Positions 15,312-21,910 of a DNA stretch of 34,260 nt are shown piece by piece. The DNA is taken from positions 1 to 34,260 of the forward strand of contig JANNBJ010000224.1 of the NCBI GenBank assembly GCA_031385325.1, in the 5' to 3' direction. The position numbers were made by a program, and so were the translations under genes. Origin of the DNA: SYFY01 sp031385325. Lineage in GTDB: Bacteria > Pseudomonadota > Gammaproteobacteria > Pseudomonadales > Azotimanducaceae. The notes under the pieces are model-generated. The model saw only the letters and a list, made by a program, of their open reading frames with translations. It was not told the origin of the DNA and made no database searches. Each line of letters opens with the position of its first letter. Position 1 is the stretch's first letter.

Positions 15312-16696
15312 GCCAGCCGTTGCCTCCCTTGTCAGCAGCGGATCTCACACCCGTTGCTGTAGAACACATTGCCGAGGTCCTCACCAGACCATCGCTGTCC
15401 TACTGGCAGGATGCCTGGATCCGTCTCAAAGCCAATCGACGAGCGCTGATTTCCCTCTATATCGTCATCGCACTGCTGCTGTTCACGCTGCTCGGTCCAT
15501 TGCTCTGGACCATTGATCCGTCACTGCAAGACCTCGACCAGATCAGTCAACCGCCAGGTGTCGATCGCATGGCAACTCTGGTCACGCCATACGCGCCCTG
15601 GCACGGGGAATCACTGAATGATCCCAGGGATTCGCCAATCGAGGGATTACACACCGTCGGTTCAGCGGATTCCCAAGCGGTGCGACTGCGCTGGAACAGT
15701 GACCCAGCAGCCGTTGGTGGCTACCGCATCTATCGCAACATCTTTCCCATCGGCGCGGAACGCGCCTATGGTCTGCCACTGGTGATGAGCATTCGCGAAA
15801 CCTGGTTTGAAGATCGACTTGACCTCAAGCCGCGTACCTACTTTTACACCGTCATTTCATTGAACGAACTGAGTGAACAGGTCGGCACGGCACAGACCAT
15901 CGAGGTTGAGCTGAAACGGGTCATCACGGTCGAAGACGCGCAGAAGCGAGAGCTGATCAACACCGAAGTCACCCCGACTATCGGCACGTCCGTCGAACTG
16001 AAGCTGCATCCACTGGGCACCGACTATCTGGGACGCGATCTGCTCGCCCGTCTTATGCACGGCGCACAGGTATCTCTCTTCATCGGGATCGTTGCACCAT
16101 TCCTGTACGTGCTCATGGGAGTTGCCTATGGCGCAGTCGCTGGCTTTCTGGGCGGCGCCATCGACGGATTGATGATGCGTTTTGCCGACTTCGTAGTAGC
16201 ACTTCCTTTCCTGCTGTTCATGATCCTGTTCAAGATCATGTTTGGCATTGGTCCGGGTGAAAGCGGCATCCTGCCAATGCTCGTGGCCATGATCATCCTC
16301 AGCTGGCCCGGCACGTCCAGACTGGTACGTGGTCAGATTCTGCAGATTCGCGAAGAAGGCTACATCGGCGCTTCGCGACTGCTTGGCGCAAAAACGCCTT
16401 ACCTCGTGTTGCGGCACATGATTCCAAACACCATGGGCGTGATTCTGGTGACGCTGACCTTCGCGGTTCCATCGGCGATATTCACCGAAGCTTTTCTGTC
16501 TTTCATCGGCATGGGTGTCGCGCCGCCGACACCATCATGGGGCAGCATGTGCAACGAAGGGATCAAGACCATGTTGACGACGCCTCATGAGCTGATCTTT
16601 CCAGCCGTACTCATCAGCATTACCGTACTCGCCTTCAACCTCTTGGGTGACGGATTGCGTGATGCGCTCGATGCAAGGATGCGATCTCGTGAATAA
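15308..16696 (+). CDS. oppC: Peptide ABC transporter permease, OppC type, with inserted fibronectin-III-like domain
   Basis: 462 residues, against about 300 for usual OppC. The first membrane segment lies near residues 47-68. The standard core resumes at HPLGTDYLGRDLLARLMHGAQ, about residues 234-253, with further membrane segments and the coupling block GYIGASRLLGAKTPYLVLRHMIPNTMG (given in part). Between them, in the first periplasmic loop, about residues 107-204 read as a fibronectin type III fold. The signs are VRLRWNSDPAAVGGYRIYRN, then WFEDRLDLKPRTYFYTVIS, the usual Trp, Gly-Tyr-Arg-Tyr-Arg and Tyr-Tyr pattern. It may contact the anchored binding protein or another envelope partner. Confidence 0.9.
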   Translation: MSQPLPPLSAADLTPVAVEHIAEVLTRPSLSYWQDAWIRLKANRRALISLYIVIALLLFTLLGPLLWTIDPSLQDLDQISQPPGVDRMATLVTPYAPWHGESLNDPRDSPIEGLHTVGSADSQAVRLRWNSDPAAVGGYRIYRNIFPIGAERAYGLPLVMSIRETWFEDRLDLKPRTYFYTVISLNELSEQVGTAQTIEVELKRVITVEDAQKRELINTEVTPTIGTSVELKLHPLGTDYLGRDLLARLMHGAQVSLFIGIVAPFLYVLMGVAYGAVAGFLGGAIDGLMMRFADFVVALPFLLFMILFKIMFGIGPGESGILPMLVAMIILSWPGTSRLVRGQILQIREEGYIGASRLLGAKTPYLVLRHMIPNTMGVILVTLTFAVPSAIFTEAFLSFIGMGVAPPTPSWGSMCNEGIKTMLTTPHELIFPAVLISITVLAFNLLGDGLRDALDARMRSRE

Positions 16697-17723
16697 CACA
16701 CCCCTGCTTGAAGTCACCGATCTGGAAGTCGAGTTTGCTACCTATGGCGGCAGTGTCAAAGCCGTGCGCGGGGTAAGCTTCACCGTCGAAGCCGGCAAGA
16801 CACTCGCTATCGTCGGGGAATCCGGATGCGGCAAGTCCGTTACCGTGCAGACCATCATGGGGCTGATCCCGATACCGCCTGGACGCATCACCAACGGCTC
16901 AACGAAGCTGCGTGGTCGCGAAATCCTCGGCCGCCCGTTTCTCGACGGCAAGGACATTCGTGGCGACCAGATCGGCATGATCTTCCAGGACCCGATGACA
17001 TCCTTGAATCCAACCATGTCGATCGGCGCGCAGATTGCCGAAACGCTGCAGGTGCACCGTGGTCAGTCGTACAAACAAGCGTTTGCACGCGCGGTTGAGA
17101 TGCTGCATCTGGTTCGAATACCGGAGGCCGAACGTCGAGCCCGTCAATATCCCTTCGAGTTCTCCGGTGGTATGTTGCAACGGGCGATGATCGCCACGGC
17201 AATCGCCTGCGAGCCTGCACTGTTGATTGCAGACGAACCAACCACGGCGCTTGACGTCACCATTCAAGCGCAGATTCTCGATCTGCTGGCGGAATTGCAA
17301 CGCACCAAAGGCACTGCCATCGTGCTCATCACCCACGATCTGGGCGTGGTGGCGCGGATGGCCGACGACGTCGCCGTGATGTACGCCGGGCAAATCGTCG
17401 AGAAGGGCAGCGTCGACGACATCTTCTATCGCTCCGCACACCCCTACACACTCGGGCTGCGAGGCGCCATGCCAAGCAATGCACAAGGCGGCCTGCATCA
17501 GTTGAAGCCGATCCTCGGCAGCCCGCCAGACCTGTTTCATCCCCCCGTGGGTTGCGGCTACGCCGCACGATGCCCGCATGCCATGCAGATCTGTCGCGAC
17601 AAGCCGGTTCCCGAGTTCGGGCTGGACAGCGCGAACAACCACTACAGCCGTTGTTTCCTGCATCATCCGGACGCCGCCACTCGACGGGTAGAAACACTGC
17701 ACTTTCGCAAGGACATCTCGTGA
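16689..17723 (+). CDS. oppD: Peptide ABC transporter ATPase, OppD type
   Basis: A 344-residue ABC ATPase. Walker A is GESGCGKS, the signature is FSGGMLQRAMIA, Walker B is LLIADEPTTALD and the switch histidine is in LITHDLGVVARMADD. The C-terminal oligopeptide-transporter extension, with GCGYAARCPHAMQICRDK, carries cysteines that bind an Fe-S cluster in some relatives. GTG 16689 lies 9 bases after AAGGA and overlaps the oppC stop by 8 bases. It pairs with the OppF-type ATPase to drive import. Confidence 0.93.
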   Translation: MNNTPLLEVTDLEVEFATYGGSVKAVRGVSFTVEAGKTLAIVGESGCGKSVTVQTIMGLIPIPPGRITNGSTKLRGREILGRPFLDGKDIRGDQIGMIFQDPMTSLNPTMSIGAQIAETLQVHRGQSYKQAFARAVEMLHLVRIPEAERRARQYPFEFSGGMLQRAMIATAIACEPALLIADEPTTALDVTIQAQILDLLAELQRTKGTAIVLITHDLGVVARMADDVAVMYAGQIVEKGSVDDIFYRSAHPYTLGLRGAMPSNAQGGLHQLKPILGSPPDLFHPPVGCGYAARCPHAMQICRDKPVPEFGLDSANNHYSRCFLHHPDAATRRVETLHFRKDIS

Positions 17724-18682
17724 CTGCGCTGGTCACCATCGACCGACTGGTCAAGTATTTTGAACTCGGCCGTGGCAAGCGAGTGCACGCCGTTGATGGT
17801 GTTTCCCTGGAAATTGCCGAGCGGGAGATCGTCGGACTGGTCGGCGAGAGTGGCTCTGGCAAGTCCACATTGGGCAAGACCCTGCTTGGACTGCATGACA
17901 AGACTTCGGGGACTGTGACCTGGCGTGGCGAACAACTGCCTCGGGTCTATCGACCGCAAGACTTCCATCGTTATGCACCCAGGATGCAGATGATTTTCCA
18001 GGACCCTTATTCGTCGCTCAATCCGCGCATGACGGTTGGCGAGATCATTGGTGAGGGTCTGCAACTCCATACAAACCAGAAGAACAGCGAAATTCGAGAC
18101 AAGGTTGCAAACTGGCTGGTGCGAGTTGGCATGCAACCCGACCACATGTCACGGTATCCGCATGAGTTTTCTGGTGGCCAGCGCCAGCGGATCGGTATCG
18201 CTCGTGCGTTGATTCTGCAACCCGAGTTCGTCGTGTGTGATGAGCCGATCTCGGCGCTGGATGTCTCAGTGCAGGCGCAGGTGGTGAATCTACTCGATGA
18301 GCTGAAACAGGAACTCGGACTGACCCTGCTCTTCATCGCCCACGATCTGTCGATGGTGCGTTATGTGAGCGATCGCATGGCGGTGATGTACCTTGGCAGT
18401 CTGGTGGAAACAGGGCCAAGCGAGGGCGTTTTCTTCACGCCAAAACACCCCTACACACAGGTGCTCATCGCTTCAAATCCGGAACCCGATCCGGTCCATG
18501 AACGAAGTCGGGCATCAACCACGATTCAAGGAGAAATTCCCTCTCCGGTCAACGTACCCGCCGGCTGCCGGTTTGCCGATCGCTGCCCGCATGTGATGAC
18601 CAAGTGTCGAACGACAACGCCGGTTCTCACTCCACTCAAGGAATTTCCAGACCGTCTGGTGGCTTGTTTCCTGTACGACTGA
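17720..18682 (+). CDS. oppF: Peptide ABC transporter ATPase, OppF type
   Basis: A 320-residue ABC ATPase. Walker A is GESGSGKST, the Q-loop is MIFQDPYSSLNPRM, the signature is FSGGQRQRIGIARAL, Walker B is FVVCDEPISALD and the switch region is FIAHDLSMVRYVSD. The oligopeptide C-terminal block GCRFADRCPHVMTKC is present. GTG 17720 overlaps the OppD stop as GTGA, with AAGGA 7 bases upstream. It is the last gene of the MoxR-VWA-transporter run. Confidence 0.93.
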   Translation: MTALVTIDRLVKYFELGRGKRVHAVDGVSLEIAEREIVGLVGESGSGKSTLGKTLLGLHDKTSGTVTWRGEQLPRVYRPQDFHRYAPRMQMIFQDPYSSLNPRMTVGEIIGEGLQLHTNQKNSEIRDKVANWLVRVGMQPDHMSRYPHEFSGGQRQRIGIARALILQPEFVVCDEPISALDVSVQAQVVNLLDELKQELGLTLLFIAHDLSMVRYVSDRMAVMYLGSLVETGPSEGVFFTPKHPYTQVLIASNPEPDPVHERSRASTTIQGEIPSPVNVPAGCRFADRCPHVMTKCRTTTPVLTPLKEFPDRLVACFLYD

Positions 18683-18973
18683 AGTCTGATCGCCTGCCTT
18701 GCCTTGCCCTGTAGCCGTTCTCAAGTTCTGCCGCTGGTGGACGACAACCTGCTCTGTTGATGGCTTACACACCGATCCGCCAACCGACCGCTGATGGACT
18801 GCGCTTCGCATGATGAAATCGTGGTGTGGTTCACGGATCGCTTCGGTTGTCTGATTAAGATCGGAACCGAAGTCTCGTGGAGTAATCAGCGAGATGACAA
18901 CGGATGCACATGACCGCCATGTCGAATCACAGGCAGTCATCCCAAGGACCGTCGAAAACAAGGAAATCGACAA
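18683..18973. other. Non-coding gap after the peptide-transporter operon
   Basis: About 290 bases with no convincing gene. A 39-codon frame at 18794-18913 has an ATG but no ribosome site and no family I recognise. The one clear structure is the pair of interleaved inverted repeats at 18841-18889. No T-rich intrinsic terminator for the operon was found. Confidence 0.4.
18841..18889 (+). other. Interleaved inverted repeats: possible H-type RNA pseudoknot
   Basis: CTTCGGTT (18841-18848) pairs perfectly with AACCGAAG (18865-18872). CTGATTA (18851-18857) lies inside that loop and pairs perfectly with TAATCAG (18883-18889) outside it. The order a-b-a'-b' is that of an H-type pseudoknot with stems of 8 and 7 bp. 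It lies 85 bases before the small acidic gene, so it could be a leader element of that gene or a 3' element of the transporter operon. No known riboswitch class was recognised. Confidence 0.35.
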
Positions 18974-19138
18974 ATGATGGACCCGCACGCTGCAGCACTG
19001 GCCGAAGCACCTTACGTCGAAGAATTCTTCGATGAACTCGAAGAAGAAGAACCCTTTGAAAGCTTCCCGCCCGAGTTCCTGATGAAGTCCATGGTTGATG
19101 CACTGGAGCGGTTGAAGAACTTCAACCCCTTTGAATAG
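18974..19138 (+). CDS. Small acidic protein of unknown function (54 aa)
   Basis: A 54-codon frame starting ATG ATG, with AAGGA 9 bases before the first ATG. The product is strongly acidic in the middle (YVEEFFDELEEEEPFESF) and ends in an amphipathic piece, MKSMVDALERLKNFNPFE. Synonymous third positions look like those of neighbouring genes, and the ribosome site is good, so I judge it real. No signal peptide, membrane segment or recognised family is seen. It stands alone between the transporter operon and the convergent tRNA-Gly gene. Possible roles such as a small regulatory or binding protein are open. Confidence 0.55.
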   Translation: MMDPHAAALAEAPYVEEFFDELEEEEPFESFPPEFLMKSMVDALERLKNFNPFE

Positions 19139-19172
19139 AACATCCGCGCGGGGCGAATACGCCGCAGAAAAT

Positions 19173-19248
19173 TGGAGCGGGACGCGGGACTTGAACCCGC
19201 CACCTACAGCTTGGGAAGCTGTCGCTCTACCAGATGAGCTAGTCCCGC
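19173..19248 (-). tRNA. tRNA-Gly (anticodon CCC)
   Basis: The minus strand folds as a full cloverleaf. The acceptor stem is GCGGGAC/GTCCCGC, the D arm contains AGCTCATCTGGTAGAGC, and the anticodon stem ACAGC/GCTGT encloses loop TTCCCAA with anticodon CCC at 19213-19215. The T arm is GCGGG-TTCAAGT-CCCGC. The discriminator base is T and the 3' CCA is encoded (19173-19175). It decodes GGG glycine codons. Confidence 0.96.
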
Positions 19249-19259
19249 ATCGATGAACA

Positions 19260-19284
19260 CGCGTCTGCCAACTGCGCAGACGCG
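19260..19284. other. GC-rich inverted repeat upstream of tRNA-Gly
   Basis: CGCGTCTG (19260-19267) and CAGACGCG (19277-19284) form a perfect 8-bp stem around nine bases. It lies 11 bases before the 5' end of the minus-strand tRNA, so it could be a hairpin in the tRNA precursor leader. No T-run follows on the plus strand, so it is a poor terminator. Confidence 0.4.
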
Positions 19285-19431
19285 GCTATTCTGGCCTACC
19301 TCTTTAGCAAACAGAACCCGCGAGCCACGTCCAGCCGAAAAAAGCCGGCCCAGACTGGCGCCTTCAGCACGCTGACCCGATCGCCAGCAAGTCCCGTAGC
19401 TCGTCTTGGATTCCCAATCATTGGTTTGACG

Positions 19432-19476
19432 TTGACAAATTGAACATCTATGTTCAATTTAGTACGTATATGTACT
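19432..19476 (+). promoter_or_regulatory. tetR promoter with two palindromic operator candidates
   Basis: A consensus -35 box TTGACA (19432-19437) is followed at once by a perfect palindrome: AAATTGAACAT (19437-19447), CT, then ATGTTCAATTT (19450-19460), 11-bp arms. Directly after it lies a second imperfect palindrome, AGTAC-N6-GTACT (19461-19476). Both sit between the -35 box and the tetR start at 19490. The site is well placed for self-repression by the TetR protein and control of the catabolic genes behind it. The -10 box is not clear and must overlap the palindromes. Confidence 0.72.
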
Positions 19477-19489
19477 TTTTAGAGCATTG

Positions 19490-20131
19490 ATGTCGGCAAG
19501 TAACGCTGCAGTACTGAAGATCCACGACGCCGCGATGAGGTTGTTCGCCGAACGCGGCGGGCGCGAAGTTTCCATCAGCGACCTGGCAGACGCCGCTGGC
19601 GTTGCGCGTGGCACGATCTACAACAACATTGCGCAGCCCGAAGCCCTCTTCGACGAGATTGCCTCGAAGGTGTTACATGACATGCACCTGCGGGTCGGGG
19701 AAAGCATGCGCGAGATCGAAGATCCGGCTCAGCGCCTGGCGAACGGAATTCAGATGTTCATCAGGCATGTCCACGAAGACCCTTGGTGGGGTCGTTTTGT
19801 TGTCAGGTTTGCGGCGAACGACGACACGATGCGCAGGATGATGGATGAACCACCCTCAGTCGACATCAAACGAGGTATGGACAGTGGTCGATTCACTGTC
19901 GCGCCGGAAGCACTGGCATCCGTCCTGTCACTGGTAGGCGGTTCTACGCTGACAGCCATGCAGTCAGTGCTGGCGGGACGACAGACCTGGCGCGACGCGG
20001 GTCAGCAAATCGCCGAACTCATCCTCAGGGCGCTCGGGCTGGATGCCGATGAAGCACACGCCATTTCGATCGTCGAACCACCTCCCCCGATCGTGAACAA
20101 CAAACCCAGCAAGAGACCAAGAAACAGATGA
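19490..20131 (+). CDS. TetR/AcrR-family transcriptional regulator
   Basis: A 213-residue regulator. The N-terminal helix-turn-helix covers about residues 6-52, with AAMRLFAERGGREVSISDLA and AAGVARGTIYNNIAQPEALFDEI in the usual TetR arrangement. The rest is a helical ligand-binding domain with a Pro-rich basic tail. ATG 19490 is directly preceded by an in-frame TTG; no strong ribosome site is seen, so the mRNA leader may be very short. It overlaps the dioxygenase gene by ATGA, so it is co-transcribed with the genes it probably controls. The likely effector is an aromatic substrate or intermediate, which is inference. Confidence 0.88.
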   Translation: MSASNAAVLKIHDAAMRLFAERGGREVSISDLADAAGVARGTIYNNIAQPEALFDEIASKVLHDMHLRVGESMREIEDPAQRLANGIQMFIRHVHEDPWWGRFVVRFAANDDTMRRMMDEPPSVDIKRGMDSGRFTVAPEALASVLSLVGGSTLTAMQSVLAGRQTWRDAGQQIAELILRALGLDADEAHAISIVEPPPPIVNNKPSKRPRNR

Positions 20132-21072
20132 GCCACATCAATATCGAGGACATCGCCCACGTCCGTTTTACCGCCCCTGATCTGAACGAGATGTCTACAT
20201 TTCTCAAGGAGTTTGGGCTCATACCCTCACTCGCCGATGACGGAGCGCTCTATGCTCGTGGCACTGGAACTGTTCCGTTCATCCACGCAACCACTCCAGG
20301 TGCACCAGGATTCGCCGCGGTGGGATTTCGGGCGAGTAGCATTGCAGATCTTGAGACCATTGCGCGTATCGAACACAAGACGGTGGAGCGCCTTGTTACT
20401 CCTGGAGGCGGACATGTCGTGCGGCTGGCCGATCCCGATGGCTACGTGGTCGAAGTGGTCGCCGGGCAGACGCCGCTCGTGGCAGTGCCGGCGGATCCAG
20501 GAAGCCCGCGCAACACTGCAGCATCCAGGTCAAGGCTGAACTCATCTGTTCGCGTCGCTGCTGGCCCTTCCACTGTCGCCCGACTCGGCCACGTCGTGCT
20601 GGGTGTGAAGGATTTCCGAACCTCCGAACAATGGTACAAATCTCGTTTCGGGTTCATCACTTCCGATGAGATCGAAGTGGCTCCCGGTGTCAGTATGGGT
20701 GCCTTCCTGCGCTGCGACCGCGGTACCGCGCTGACCGACCATCACACGCTGTTCCTGTTGCAATCACCACAACCCCCCGCATTTATGCACGCCGCATTTG
20801 AGGTGGCAAACCTTGATGACCTGATGCGTGGGCACGATCATCTTGAGGCGGCAGGTCGCAAGGCGCGCTGGGGCGTCGGTCGCCATATTCTCGGCAGCCA
20901 GGTTTTTGATTACTGGGAAGATCCATGGGGACACGAACTCGAACACTGGACCGATGGTGATCTGTTCAACAAAACCGACGGCTCAAACAAGTCAACACTA
21001 CAGGAACTGCTTGCAGTCCAATGGGGCGCAGAGCATCCCATGGTTGCAGCCGGCAAGAGGAGACAGGCATGA
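20128..21072 (+). CDS. Extradiol (catechol 2,3-dioxygenase-like) ring-cleavage dioxygenase
   Basis: A 314-residue two-module VOC-fold dioxygenase. The C-terminal module carries the iron ligands: H155 in LGHVVLG, H221 in FMHAAFEV and E272 in the DPWGHELE block. That matches the His-His-Glu triad of type I extradiol enzymes. Known chemistry: ferrous-iron-dependent meta-cleavage of a catechol-type ring. The neighbours (FAD hydroxylase, FAH hydrolase) suggest a substituted catechol or trihydroxybenzene. Size and neighbours recall the trihydroxytoluene and methylhydroquinone pathway enzymes (DntD, MhqB), but the exact substrate cannot be read. Confidence 0.85.
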   Translation: MSHINIEDIAHVRFTAPDLNEMSTFLKEFGLIPSLADDGALYARGTGTVPFIHATTPGAPGFAAVGFRASSIADLETIARIEHKTVERLVTPGGGHVVRLADPDGYVVEVVAGQTPLVAVPADPGSPRNTAASRSRLNSSVRVAAGPSTVARLGHVVLGVKDFRTSEQWYKSRFGFITSDEIEVAPGVSMGAFLRCDRGTALTDHHTLFLLQSPQPPAFMHAAFEVANLDDLMRGHDHLEAAGRKARWGVGRHILGSQVFDYWEDPWGHELEHWTDGDLFNKTDGSNKSTLQELLAVQWGAEHPMVAAGKRRQA

Positions 21073-21908
21073 AACTGGCGACGTATGAAAACGGTGCAGG
21101 CCCACAGACTGGCGTGGTGGTCGGGGACAAGATCTTCCCAACCGGTGTTCCGGGTTCAATGATCGACTTGATCCGGGATTGGGATGACCACAAAGCACAA
21201 GTGACGCGGGCAGCTTCAACAGGATCTGCGCTGTCGCTGTCATCAGTGCATCTGCTGGCCCCGGTGTTACGCCCTGGCAAGGTCTACGCAATCGGGCTGA
21301 ATTACGCGGATCACATCGCGGAAAGCAACATGGTTACACCAGAACATCAGGTGTGGTTTACCAAGGCGGTGACTTCGATCAACGGACCATTCGACCCGAT
21401 CCTCGTCTCGAAAACCGGCCCCCTGGTCGACTACGAAATTGAACTGGTCGCCATCATCGGCAAACGTGGCAAGCACATCCGTCGCGAACAGGCACATGCA
21501 CATGTTTTCGGCTATTGCGTCGGCAACGATGTGACCGAACGCCGCTGGCAACACCAGACTCCACAATGGAGCCTTGGCAAGTCATTCGACACACACGCGC
21601 CGATCGGACCGTGGATTACCACGACCGACGAAATCGAGGATCCACATGCCTTGGGATTGCGCTGCTTTGTGAACGGCAGCAGGCGACAGGAATCAAACAC
21701 GCAGCATCTCGTGTTTGACGTGTGGGCCCAGATCGAACATCTGTCGCAGGCAATGACCCTGGAGCCCGGCGATGTCATCTTTACTGGCACACCAGCGGGA
21801 ATCGGCGCAACCATGGATCCACGCCAGTTTCTCAAACCGGGTGACGTACTGCGCAGCGAAATCGACAGGCTCGGTGTGATGGAAGCCACCATGGCAGCAG
21901 AGGTCTAA
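21069..21908 (+). CDS. Fumarylacetoacetate hydrolase (FAH) family protein
   Basis: 279 residues of the FAH fold. KVYAIGLNYADHIAES leads the catalytic domain; metal ligands E123 and E125 in VDYEIELVAII and D154 in GNDVTERRW are visible. LGKSFDTHAPIGPW and FTGTPAGIG also match. Family members hydrolyse C-C bonds of acylpyruvates or hydrate or isomerise ring-cleavage products. After an extradiol dioxygenase it most likely processes the ring-opened acid. ATG 21069 overlaps the previous stop as ATGA, with AGGAG upstream. DntG of the dinitrotoluene pathway is a precedent for this pairing. Confidence 0.88.
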   Translation: MKLATYENGAGPQTGVVVGDKIFPTGVPGSMIDLIRDWDDHKAQVTRAASTGSALSLSSVHLLAPVLRPGKVYAIGLNYADHIAESNMVTPEHQVWFTKAVTSINGPFDPILVSKTGPLVDYEIELVAIIGKRGKHIRREQAHAHVFGYCVGNDVTERRWQHQTPQWSLGKSFDTHAPIGPWITTTDEIEDPHALGLRCFVNGSRRQESNTQHLVFDVWAQIEHLSQAMTLEPGDVIFTGTPAGIGATMDPRQFLKPGDVLRSEIDRLGVMEATMAAEV

Positions 21909-21910
21909 GC

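Noticed and set aside
16899..17702. Open frame of 267 codons opposite oppD
   Set aside because: Antisense to conserved ABC ATPase motifs; no family features or ribosome site.
19145..19162. GC-rich hairpin between the small acidic gene and tRNA-Gly as an intrinsic terminator
   Set aside because: The core stem is four base pairs with a bulge, and the following AGAAAATT is not a T-run.
19012..19203. Minus-strand frame of 63 codons with a poly-Ser end
   Set aside because: It begins inside the tRNA-Gly gene and is the reverse of the acidic Glu codons of the small plus-strand gene.
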